In this document: one piece after another, positions 1 to 12,200 of the stretch
How the letters are laid out: each line of letters starts with the position of its first letter
How positions within the stretch are numbered: the first letter of the stretch is position 1
Origin: Culex pipiens pallens
Taxonomy: Eukaryota > Arthropoda > Insecta > Diptera > Culicidae
DNA length: 64,000 bases
NCBI RefSeq assembly: GCF_016801865.2
Contig: NC_068939.1
Coordinates: 184,674,053 to 184,738,052 of the forward strand
Reading direction: 5' to 3'
The notes under the pieces: model-generated
Databases searched by the model: none
The model's input: the letters and a program-made list of their open reading frames with translations, nothing else
What the model was told of the DNA's origin: nothing
Made by a program: the position numbers and the translations under genes

Positions 1-261
1 ACCCATAAACTGCTCTACAGTTATTTAGAATTTTTAAATCCAAGATGACGGCCAAAATGGCGGGGATGAAATATTAAAAAAAGGATTTATTAATTTAATT
101 GGCAGTCAACCATTCAAAATTGATTAAAATGGGGTCGCAGAATACAAATTACACGTTTAAAATTCGAAAATGAAATAAAAACGAAAAAAATGACTCGATT
201 ATCCGAAATCCCATTCAAACCATCGGATTATCGAACTTCGGATAATCTAGAATGGACAGTG
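1..261. mobile_element. Right part of a pogo-like nonautonomous element
   Basis: Ends CTTCGGATAATC...GGACAGTG at about 235-261. The stretch 1-245 aligns by eye with 62005-62200 plus 62865-62942: 'acccataaac', 'tttaaatccaagatg', 'ggtcgcagaa', 'gactcgattatccgaa'. The left end is cut by the window edge. This copy has an uninterrupted GATTATCCGAA where the right-hand copy has a 665-bp insertion. Confidence 0.65.
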
Positions 262-502
262 ATGTATTTCCATTTTTAATTGAAATTTGTTGAACCAGCC
301 TACCTAATGGCTAAATAAAAAATACGTACAAGGAACCTCCTGAACAATTGATTTTCTAATGATAATTTGAGACTGAAGTCTACCGAAAATTTAATCTTCA
401 ATATCAATCAATTGAGGCAATCTGAAATTTTATTTCAAAATTTAAAATTTGCAAAGTGCCTAAAAGTGCCATATTTGATTCAAAATACAAAAAATAAAGT
501 TA

Positions 503-617
503 TACCGTCATCAGGGGTGACATTGGGTCTGGGGGGTGAGATTGGGTAATACAAAAATGCAGAAATTTGTATGAACCAATCTCACCCCCAGACCCAATGT
601 CACCCCTGATGACGGTA
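503..617. mobile_element. Short foldback MITE, TACCGTCATCAGG family
   Basis: Near-perfect hairpin of about 45-bp arms: left arm starts TACCGTCATCAGGGGTGACA and the right arm is its reverse complement, ending at 617. The termini begin and end with TA, consistent with a TA target duplication. A second copy lies at 57861-57969. Confidence 0.75.
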
Positions 618-1630
618 CGTTAAATTGTTTACAATCAATTGTACAACACTCTGTTAAGCCTCGTTGCATAAATGTACGACTCGGGCTGAAAAAATATATT
701 TATCTCTTCTTTTTGCACCTTGTTCCATCAATTAATATTTCAGCATTAATTTGTTTTTTTAATCCAAAAACTTGAAATATAATTTGCAGTGGCCTTAGTA
801 CAATTTTGAAAAAAAATAATTGCCTAATTAGGATTTCCAAACTCATATAGAAAGGAATTCGCAGAAGCCACACAAAATATTGCAAATTCTCAATAATTTT
901 CAAGGGTAGAATATTTACTTTCAACTTTCAAGGTCTGGTGAATTCTGAATTGAGATTAATTCATAGCAATGTTCAAGAAAAAAACAAATAATTTTTAAAA
1001 TGGTCACAACTCGCTTATGAAAATCATTTATTTTGGAAATTTTTCTTGATATAAATTTACTAAAATTACAAAAAAATATTAAGGGTTTGCAGAAACATAC
1101 TTCAAAAAAAGAATCCAATATTGGAGTAAATCAAACGAACTGAAAGCACCATGCATCCTCATAGAAGTTCGAGTTCCATGGAGACTCATGGTGATAGACA
1201 TTGAAAATCGGATAAAATTTGTTCAAACATATCGTAAAATTGCAAACTTATAGGTAAAAAGGTTACACTTAAAAATAAAACTATCTGATAATCTTCATTT
1301 TTTGAAAGGCCAAATTTCAGCAAACTTGAGTCGAATTAATATTGTTTAAAAAAGAAAATATATTATTGATGCATTCCAAAAATGTCTGAAATTGGCATTG
1401 ATGGACAAAACAAACAATATAAGACATAATCTTTTGATTACCTACTTTAAAAATTTCATTCAAGCAATAAATGCAATAAAAATTAATTTAAAAACCTTGA
1501 AGAATTATTTTGATGTTTCAGCAGATTATTGACAAAACAAAATCTCAAAATCCTGTGAAATCTATCATCGAATAATTTAAGAAAATTCGAATATTCCTCA
1601 AGATTCTTGTTCAAAAGAATATTTAAACAG

Positions 1631-2125
1631 TAGGGTGCCCAGAAAAAGTGACCCCCTGCTCCACAAACGGAAAACTCTTTTTTGGGTTATTTTAAGCATC
1701 TGTGTAAATTTTGAGCAAAATTGGATGAGATTTACCCATTGATACCCGAGCCTAAAGTCGGCAAAAAAAATGTTTTTCATAAATACAAAAATGACTTTTT
1801 TAAATCGCTAATTACTTTTCAGGATCGAGTATTACAACTTTGGTATGTTCTACAAAATTGTACAGCATTAAATTTTCAATAAGAATCTCACTTTTGGGAA
1901 TATTTGAATGGAAGTAGCGCACCGTGCAGACCAAACCGTAAGAAACTTGTTTTTTCCATACATTTTTTCGATTTTTTCCATACAAACTTCACCTCCGAGT
2001 ATCAATGGGTAAATGATGACCGATTTTGCTCATATTTGGCCCAGAGTCTTAAAATAGGTCAAGGAACAATATTCAGCTTGTGGAGCGAGGTTTTGAGATA
2101 AAGTCCCATATTCTGGGCACCCTAT
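1631..2125. mobile_element. Foldback MITE with GGGTGCCCAGAA termini and TA duplication
   Basis: TA at 1631-1632, then GGGTGCCCAGAA; the other end is TTCTGGGCACCC (to 2123) then TA. Inner arms also pair ('cccattgatacccgag' against 'ctccgagtatcaatggg'). Element of 491 bp with no coding capacity, probably mobilised in trans by a Tc1/mariner-like transposase (inferred from TA duplication). Confidence 0.75.
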
Positions 2126-3258
2126 TAAACAGCTACTTATTTTTTGAAACATGCCATTTTTGAAATAAAAAATAATCTGAAAGGATAGAAGATTGCTCCG
2201 TTTATCTGCGACTTTCCTTCTCAGATCTAGTTTTGTGTCTGTCTTTGCGCAATCGCTCATCACGTGTGCTGGCTGAGGAGTAACTATTTATCATAAACCC
2301 AATCAACAAGTGTCCACCCGCCTGGCCGCCACCGCAAACAAAAACGTGCTGACAAATTGAATAAATTTCGCGTGCGCTCACTCTTTAAAAAATAGAGCAC
2401 AGCAGTGTAATTGAGTGATGAATTTGCAGCGGGCTAATTCAATTCAATTGACACACAGAGGAGGAAGGCAAAAGAGATCTCTGTCCGCTTAATAAAGCAA
2501 TAACTGGCGGGAGTTGTGATATGGCATATGATATGGCTTCAATCACATCAATTGATGTGGTTGGATTAGAATGATGGCACTTTATTGATCTTTTTTTCCC
2601 TTAACAATTTGATATTTTATAATTTTGTAAATAAGCAACGGTAAGTAAATGTGCAGCAATTAATGCTGAAAAGCAAATTATTTACAGCTACTTTCCGGTA
2701 TTTAGTTCTCCCAACAACGGTTTATTTGCATGTAGTTTGAGTGGTAGATTTAGTTTTAGACACAGAGAAACAGACTCACACCTCACTAGAGCCATCTGGT
2801 TGTGGCACCACAGTTGCAAGCAACTGTCAAATGAGCCGTGGTGAATTCAAAGATTTTGTGGTGAATTTCCGATATTATTTAAATTGACCGTTATTTTTTT
2901 TGTTGATGAATTTTTGAAAGAGGTTTACGTCTGCTGTCTGTGAATTTCGGTGTACAGAGTTAAGGTTTGTCGCACGTGCTTATCCATCCATCCATCCATT
3001 CGTGATTAACAGTCTGGTACACTGCCAGGGCTACAATTTTCCACCTCGCCGGGAGATGCATGCACTTTTATGTTAAAATAATTTCCCTGCTAATTGGCAC
3101 CAATTACGTAGATTGCATCGTTATTGACACCTCATTTGTAGTGTTGTACTCCTGCACGCTTCGACTAACTGTGAACACTGAAGATTGAAGGCATGAAGCA
3201 AAGCAAAGCACTAATTCGTTTGTTTCAATTCTTTCGTCCTTTCCCTGCGTCCGCCCAG

Positions 3259-6200
3259 TTGGATGAGGCTGGGAATGCTGGTCGATGCCAAGGGAAAAGT
3301 ACCTGTGAAAGTGGTGGCCAAAACATTCGCCTCCGGTAAGATTTCTTCAAATCTTTGCAAATACTGTTGATAACCATAGATTTTAATGTCATTTTAAGGT
3401 AAAACTGAAAAGCTAGTCTACCAAATCCTGTCGGATCTCGGGCTGCCGAGCAGCAAAAATGACGCCATCGAGAAGGCGGACTTTACGTTCGAAAAGTTCT
3501 ACGAACTGTACCACAAGATCTGCCCCAGAAATGACATCGAGGAGCTGTTCCGATCGATGTGAGGACCTACAAATTAACTCAACATTTTGAGAGGATTTTT
3601 TTCTGTTAACTTTTCTTGAGAATCTATAAGAATTGGGCTTCCTGGAAACGCTCCAATCATCAAAATTATATTTCATGTCCATGTTTTAACCAACCATGCG
3701 TCTCCATTGAATACACATTTTGTTAGAGTGATCGATGGAGGCGCCTGGCTTCTTATAAGAATTGTTATGTTTGATACTGGCCGGCAATGAATTAAAATGC
3801 ATGTCTGTCGATTCGTGTTCAGACTCCCCAATTCTTAAAGAACGTGATTGGTAATAAACAGAAAACAAACATTAACTTTCACTACGCCACTTTCTCACTT
3901 TCAGCACCCAGAACAAGGCGAACGAGATCAACCTGGACCAGTTTGTCAACTTCCTCAACGAAAAGCAACGTGATCCTCGGCTGAACGAAATCCTCTACCC
4001 GTTCTACGACGAGAAGCGCGCCCTCGAGATCATCAACACGTACGAGCAGGACGAGAAAGCGCGCGAAGCCAGTGAGTACAAGCTGCGGTTTTTGACGATC
4101 TATGGTTAGAACACCGACACGCGTTCTCCGCTCTTCTTCCAGAAACCCTCACCAAGGACGGACTGATCCGGTACCTGATGTCGGACGAGAACGCGCCCGT
4201 GTTCCTGGACCGGCTCGACATCTACATGGACATGGACCAGCCGCTGAGCCATTACTACATCAACTCGTCCCACAACACGTACCTGTCCGGGCGGCAGTTC
4301 GGTGGCAAGAGTTCCGTCGAGATGTACCGCCAGACGCTGCTGGCCGGCTGCCGGTGCGTCGAGCTGGACTGCTGGGACGGGAAGGGCGAGGACGAGGAAC
4401 CGATCATCACGCACGGCATGGCCATGTGTACGGATATTCTGTTTAAGGTTTGCCCATCAATGACTCGAGATTAAAACACGCTCTCACAAACTCAAACTCT
4501 CGTTAGGACGTAATCTACGCGCTGCGCGACACGGCCTTCGTCACCTCGGACTACCCGGTGATTCTGTCGTTTGAGAACCACTGCTGCCGGGTGCAGCAGT
4601 ACAAGCTGGCCAAGTACTGTGATGAAATCCTCGGCGATTTGCTGCTGAAGGAGCCGCTGCCCGACTTTCCGGTGAGTCTTGCTTTAAAATAATAACCTAA
4701 ATTTCTAAAGCTAAATTTTCAACACTTTCAAACAAAAAGTACAACAAAATACATTATCATTGTTACAGTTATGCTACCGTAAAAAAATTACAAATGATCA
4801 AAACATCCTAAAAAATATGTTATTTCTTAAAGTGCATACGGTCTTTTATTGATTTGGGGTCTCGAAATCCAAAAATTGTCAAAAGCTCAAAATTATTAGT
4901 TTTGATAAAAAAAAATACAAAAATAAACTATACACAATGTATTCTAAACAATTTACAATCGATTGTTGATTCCAAAATTTCAAAGTCTAGAAATCTGATA
5001 ATTTTAAAAATTAAACTCAAAAAAATAATTTTTAGTTCGTAAATTTCAAAAGTCAATAATTCAAACATTCAAATTTTTGGTTTCTGAGTATCACTTTTAG
5101 AATATTTAAACTTATTTTTTTTTTCTTAAGGTGCTACGTCTGTTTTCGAATTGTGGTCTCAAAATCCAATAGTTGTCAAATGCCCAAAAGTATTTCTTTT
5201 GATTAAAGTGCAAAAATTATCGATAAACAATGTATTCTTAATAGTTAAAAGTCAACTGTTATTGCAATATTAACCTAAATTAAAAATAGAAAATAAAGAG
5301 TATTCAGAATAAACAAAAAAAAACAATTGAATCTGTAAACTTCAAAATTCAAAATTGAAAAATTATAAAAATCAAGAATTCAAAAAAATGGTATTTTTAC
5401 AATTTTAAAATATCAAAATCAAACATTAAAAAAAATTAAATTTTAAGATTTGGAAATTTGATAAATCGAATAATTAAAATCTCAAAATTCGATTTTTAAT
5501 CTGTAAAATTCAAAGCTCAAAACACTCAAACAATCAACTTGAATCAAACAATTTTAAAATGCATATTTCCGAATTTTTGAATTTAAAGCTTGATATTTTT
5601 ATATATTTTTTTATATCCATCATATTCAAATAAAGGATTTTATTGATTTTTTGATATTCTTAATTTTTTTATTGCTCCCTGATTTTCTTTAAGTTTGAGG
5701 GGCCTCCCTGACAAAAACACTAAATTAGATTTGCAATAAAAAAAATAATTTAGATCTATTAACTGAAAAAATCATAATTTACAAATTTCTAAAGTTTTTG
5801 ATTTTATAAATTTGTAAACTTGTTTTTATTTTCCTTTTAGAGCAGTTTTTTTTTCTCTAATTATTATTCGAATTTCATGTTTTTTTAGATCTGTAATCTC
5901 AAAAATTCCTAATTTAAATATTTTAAAATTCTAGATTAAATTTTCAAAACAACCTATCCCTCATGGGTTTCCTATGCAGATAGGACCTTTTGAAAATTTA
6001 ATCTAGAATTCAGGAATCAAACATTTTAAATTTCAAAATTTTAAAATTTTGGATTTAAAATTTGTAATTTTGATAATTTTAAAACCCATCAAATCAATTT
6101 TTCATTCATAAAATTTAAAGCTCAAAAATTTCAACATTTTTAATTTCCTTGAAGATTTTGATTTTTCGGATTTGTAAACTCGATTCAGAAGTTTAGTTTT

Positions 6201-9200
6201 TTTAACCTTTTTCTTATTTTCGAATTTCATATTTTTAATATTTTGAAACCCTTTGATTTTTAGGGAAGATTTAAGAGAGAGAGGCGGAACTAAAAAAACA
6301 TTAAACGAGATTTGCAATAGCCTAAAAAAAAACAATCAACTTAAAAGTTCAAATTTTGAAAAAAGTTCATATATTTGAAAAAAATAAAATTTCTAGAATT
6401 AAAAAATTTAATAATTCTACAAATTTCAAAATCACAAAATTTTAGATTTTTTGCCATTTACAATTGAAGGTTTCCAAATTTAGTAATTAGATTTGCTAAA
6501 CTCAAGAATTCAAACAATTCTTGAGTTTTTTTTGATAAGGTCCTATAAACAAATGTAAACATTGAGTGTATCCCGCTTACTCCGATGGACTTTGACATAA
6601 GGTGTGAAAGGGATACACTCAATGTTTACATTTGTTTATAGGACCTTATCAAAAAAAAGTCAAGAATTGAACTTTAAATTTTAGATTTTTTTTTTAATTT
6701 TCAAGCCTGCTTTTTAATTTAATTACAATTTAATTTTTTTTTTGTTTTTAGAATTTTCGAAATTTAATTTTTTGAATGTCCCCAGATTTTTTAAAAAGAT
6801 TTTAAAGGTGAGGGAGTGATATGAAGGGTTACAAAGACTTCAAATTAGATTTGCTAAAAAAAATAAAAATCTAAATAATTTAAAAAAACAAATTGATCTG
6901 TAAACATTTAAAATCCAAATCGGAAAATTTAAAAAATACAATGGAGCCTTAAAATAAGAATTTTCAAATTTAATTCGTAATTTTTTTCAATTTTAGTTTT
7001 CCGATTCAAAACATTTTACATTTAGGAATTTTCAAAATTAATTTTCGAATTTAAAATTTATTAAATCGACGGTAACATTTCAAAAGGCATCATGTACATT
7101 TTGACACTTTCTGGGTTATTGCATATTCTGAAAGTACTCCTAATAAGCTACCTCTCCACCAAAAATGAGCAAAAGTTACTTCAGTGAAGTCTGTTTAATC
7201 ATGATTTGAAATAAAGTAACATAAACAAAATCTCTGCCATCAGCAATCCCTGTTTATATAGCCCTGTCAACCTGTCAAACAAAAGACTACATAAACCTCG
7301 TGTCGAAAAAAAAAGCATCATGAACAAAGCGCCATGTACATTCGGCGAAGAAAAACGAATCATAACAAAGCGCCCCCCTCAATGACAGCAGGGTGATATA
7401 GACGTTGGAGATTTCAAAAGAAGTTATGTTTGTTTTTCTCAAATAAAATTACGGAAATAATGTTTTATTGAATATGGATGATCAAGTATCAATAAAAGCA
7501 ACGTTTTTCATCGTTTGTTATCATTAGAACATCATATTTTGCTTTTATATTAAAATGGGAATTGAAAATGGATGCTCAACATTCAAATTCGTTTTTCTCA
7601 AAACGCATGGTTTGTACATGATGCTTTTTGAAATGTTGGCGTCGAAATTCTCGAATATTAGTTTTTTTTTCATTTTGAAATTATGTATTGGATTATTTAA
7701 TTTTTTAATTTAGGAATTTAAAAAAATATGGTATTTTTATTTGTTTAATTTCATAAAAAAATTAATATTTTGTTTTTTTTTTTTTAGTTGGAACCAGGAG
7801 CTCCCTTGCCTCCGCCGTCGGCGTTGAAGCGCAAGATCCTCATCAAGAACAAGCGGCTCAAGCCGGAGGTCGAGAAGCGCGAGCTGGAGTTGTTCCTGCA
7901 GGGCGAGTTCGTCGTGGAGGACGAAGTCAAGGAAGACGCCAGCGCGGTCCGAAAGATCGATCCAACCGAAGAAGCGGCGGCGGTGGCCCCAACCGCGGCT
8001 GCCGCGGAAGGCGGCGAGGAAGTTGCGGTGGTTCAGTACACCGGCTCAACGACCAACGTCCATCCGTGGCTGTCGTCGATGGTCAACTACGCGCAGCCCA
8101 TCAAGTTCCAAACGTTTGACTATGCCGACACGAAGAACATCCACCACAACATGTCGTCGTTTGCCGAAACGACCGGAATGAATCTGCTGAAGCAACAGGC
8201 CATCGACTTTGTCAACTACAACAAACGCCAAATGTCTCGCATCTACCCCAAGGGAACCCGTGCCGATTCGTCCAACTACATGCCCCAGGTGTTCTGGAAC
8301 GCCGGCTGTCAGATGGTGTCCCTCAACTTCCAAACGTCCGATCTACCGATGCAGCTGAACCAGGGAAAGTTCGAATACAACGGCAACTGTGGCTATCTGC
8401 TGAAGCCCGATTTCATGCGACGAGCGGACCGAAATTTCGACCCATTCGCCGATGCCCCCGTGGATGGTGTGATTGCTGCATCCTGCGGCGTACAGGTCAT
8501 TGCCGGTCAGTTCTTGTCCGACAAGAAGGTGGGAACCTACGTCGAGGTGGACATGTACGGTCTACCGTCGGACACCGTCCGAAAAGAGTTCCGAACCCGT
8601 CTCGTCCCGGCTAACGGTCTCAACCCGGTCTACAATGAAGAACCGTTCCTCTTCCGTAAGGTGGTCCTCCCAGATCTTGCCGTGCTTCGGTTCGGAGTTT
8701 ACGACGAAAACGGAAAACTTCTCGGACAACGAATCCTCCCGCTGGACGGTCTCCAAGGTGGCTACCGGCACATCTCCCTCCGTACCGACGCCAACTTCCC
8801 CATGTCCCTGCCCATGTTGTTCTGTAACATCGAGCTGAAGATCTACGTCCCGGACGGCTTCGAAGACTTCATGGACGCGTTGTCCGACCCGCGCGCCTTC
8901 ATGGGTGCCGCCAAGGAACGGTCGGACAACATGAAGGCCATGGGCATCGAAGAATCTAGCTCGGGAGCGGCCGCCGACGCCACCAAGGGCACGAAGACTA
9001 CCGAAGTCACCGAACCGCCGCTGGTCTTCGATCCCATCACTGTGGAATCACTCCGCCAGGAGAAAGGGTTCCAAAAGACTGCCAAAAAGCAGCAAAAGGA
9101 ACTCGACAGCGTAAAGAAGAAGCACGCCAAGGAACGGGCCGGCGTCCAGAAGACGCAGAACGCTGCCATCGAACGGTTGATCAAGGGAAAGAGGTGAGTG

Positions 9201-12200
9201 TGGGATGTTTGTCTTTCGGTAAACCAATTCTAATGAGGTATTTAAATTACAGCAAAGAGGAAATCAAAGCCGATCCCGCCATCCGGAAGGTGATCCAGGA
9301 GCAGAACGCCACCTGGAGCGAGATGATCGAGCGCCACAAGAAGGAGGAGTGGGACCTGCTGAAGACGCAACTGAACGACCAGAAGGAGATCCTGCGAAAG
9401 CTGATGGAAACGACCCAGGCCGCGCAGATGAAGCAGCTCGAGGCCAAACACGAACGCGAGGTCAAGAACCTGAACAGCCAGCAGGCGAAAATCTCCGTCG
9501 AAACTTCGAAGGAGGTCGCCAACGACAAAACGCTCAAGACCAAGGGCGAAAAGGACCGGCGACTGCGCGAGAAGAAGCAGAACAACATCAAGCGGTTCAT
9601 GGACGAGAAGAAGGTGCGTTTAAGTCTCAATCCAACCTCTTAATTCTAATCGCTTTCTCCACTTTCAGACTGCCGGCATCAAGCAGAACCGCGAGAAGGA
9701 AAAGTTAAAAGTGACCCACGACAAGCAGCTCGAGGAACTGGACAACGACGTGCAAAAGGTACAAAACGCGTACAGGGAGATTGTTACGCTAGAAACGGTG
9801 GTGTAGTAGCGTAGCGTAGCCTCCGAAACCACCCCACCCACACCAATGGTCAACAACAACGCACACGGACGCGCCCGCGGCGCGTTCCGTGTATTTGCCA
9901 AAACCGATCTGTGTTACGTAGATCTTACTCTATTTCTTATGTAAATTTTGGTTAAGTTTTGTTAAGTTTCGGTTTAGAGTAGCTAATTTCCGTTCAGTTG
10001 TTCTCAGAGTAGATTTACGATAAGTTCACGCGCGTACCTTATCCTGCTTCAGTTGATGTTTCTTCCCCCCTCCTGCCCAACTCTCTTGAGTGTATTGTGT
10101 TAACACAATTTTGACCATGCTCCAGATCTTCAGTTTTGCTGCCGACACGTAAGCTATTATTTTTCCCATTTATTATTTTCGTATTCTATGTTTTCTTCAA
10201 CAGCTAGCTAACGATTAACGTTTCAAATCAAACGACTTTTCTCTACTAATCTACTAGCAATCTCTCCATCGCACTAAAAAAATCAGGGTGGCCACTTAAA
10301 TCCCATTATCTAAATCCCGTAATTTCAAAAACTTAGTATTGAGCGATTCTGACCCAAGATACGCATCTAAATCCCTAAATTCGAAGTACTTCGAAGAACT
10401 GTGGATAACACTGACCTATCCACTAATATCCGTAATTTTGCGCCATATTTGCCGCCATCATCGATTGCATATTACTAATTTGTTATGCAATCCAAGGGTC
10501 CTCATTGTTCCAAAAAGACTCATTCAGTCGCAATCACAAATCGAACGCGACGAAAACTGCTCTGACCGTTTCCTACCGTTTGTCACTTCCACGCCAATCG
10601 CTATTGAATGCTCTCTCTTTTGCTCTCCCTCTCTCTCTCTCGAATCGTCTAGTGCAGCGAACTGTTCAGAGAGGCTGATTGCGATGTGTCGCTTTGTTTT
10701 GATCATAAATTAAATTTGTTAAAATCATCATGATCAACAATATTTTGCAATTTTGTTGATAGCACAACATCAAAGATACATTTGAAAGCAATTTCCACCT
10801 TGTCAAAATCAAATTATTTTCTTAGATTCTCTCCTCTCTGAACAAATTCGTTTGTGACTAGGGTCGACGGACGTAGTAGGCAAAGACATTTACAAAGTAT
10901 TTAGGGCTTTTGTTAATTTGATTTGGTTAACCGCGGTGGATTTTCTTGAAATAATTCGAACTGTCAAAAATCCACCAAAGCATCTACCACATTGATCGCA
11001 CAAAAATCTGTGGTGGAAAAATATCCACCGGTAGATGCTTTGGTGGATTTTTGACAGTTCGAATTATTTCAAGAAAATCCACCGCGGTTAACCAAATCAA
11101 ATTAACAAAAGCCCTTTTGTATCGCTGGGTGATGCGATTGACCAAGACGCTGGCAGCTAGCGAGTCGTGTGCAAAGACTCGTTCGGCGATGAGTGAGTGA
11201 TTTCTGATCATTGAACCAAACATCAGGGCCCTTGATGCATACAAAATTAATTGATTTTTATTTTTAATCAAAATGATTGAGTCATGATCTCAAAAGAAGC
11301 ATATACATATCAATTCTCCCTGCAAACTCTGAAAAACGCAAATGATATAAAAACACAAAATTTAACCTTTTTCAAATTTTATTCATTTATTTATTTATGT
11401 TGGAAAATTTGACAAAGGTGTCATTCTTAATCATTAAATTAAAATCGTACCGATAGTGCAATTTTCAATGTAAAAAATATAATAAAATTTAAGCAATTCG
11501 AAAAAATATATTTGACCATTTGTTTCTAAATTACCATCGGTCGACATCAAAAACATAAATTCCTTAAATTTGCTTTTTTAAAGCCATAACATCAAAACGG
11601 CGCAATGAACAAAAAAATACTTTTCAAAATTATTGGGAAGATTTGCTAAGCATATCAAGATTTTTTCAAAACTCCTTGGATATTTTTTTCTATCTTTAGT
11701 TTATAAGTTGCCTTTTAATGTGTCCTAAAACTAAAAATGGGTTTTTGCTATTCCGTCGTGAAACTACTTACTTTTCCTGTCATTCTTAAACGACGAAATA
11801 GCCTACTTTTCTGTACCAAAAATAACAGAATCGAATAGCAACACTTTTCAAAATAAATGCTGAAAAGTTCTACTTTTCAGCACTGTAATGGGTGCTGAAA
11901 AGTTGAACTTTTCAGCACTTGTTTCGAAAAGTAACACTTTTCAACATTGTTTTGATTTAAACGATTTATTGACAAATACATGAAAATTTGATTTAAAATT
12001 TCACTCAATGGGTGTTTTTCGGAATTGCAAAAAATGTTGTATGGAACTCGTTGCAAAACTTGATTTTTTCAGCACTCGTCGTATTTATCCAACTCGGTGA
12101 ACCTCGTTGGATAAATGTACGACTCGTGCTGAAAAAATCCTCTTTTTGCAACTTGTTGCATAAACTACTATTTTAGGATTATTTTTTGCTGCGATTTTTT

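Larger units (their letters stand above)
1..3258. other. Intronic/upstream DNA with MITEs; no coding exon recognised
   Basis: Stretch before the first visible norpA exon. It holds the right half of a pogo-like element (1-261), two foldback MITEs (503-617 and 1631-2125), and a more complex, less AT-rich part from about 2200 to 3250. No reading frame resembling the PLC-beta PH domain was seen on the plus strand. The first exon starts with one base completing a codon before W-M-R-L, so an upstream exon ending in phase 2 must exist elsewhere. Confidence 0.6.
4672..7787. other. norpA: norpA intron, AT-rich, with foldback insertions
   Basis: Intron between exons ending DFP and starting LEPGAPLPPP. 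The sequence is very AT-rich with degenerate 'aaaattt' words. It contains a small hairpin (5919-6011), a 155-bp foldback (6515-6669) and a roughly 590-bp foldback (about 7064-7652). No coding sequence recognised. Confidence 0.8.

Noticed and set aside
4102..4446. 114-aa and 102-aa frames overlapping the norpA X-domain exon
   Set aside because: Shadows of the GC-rich coding exon 4143-4447 in other frames.
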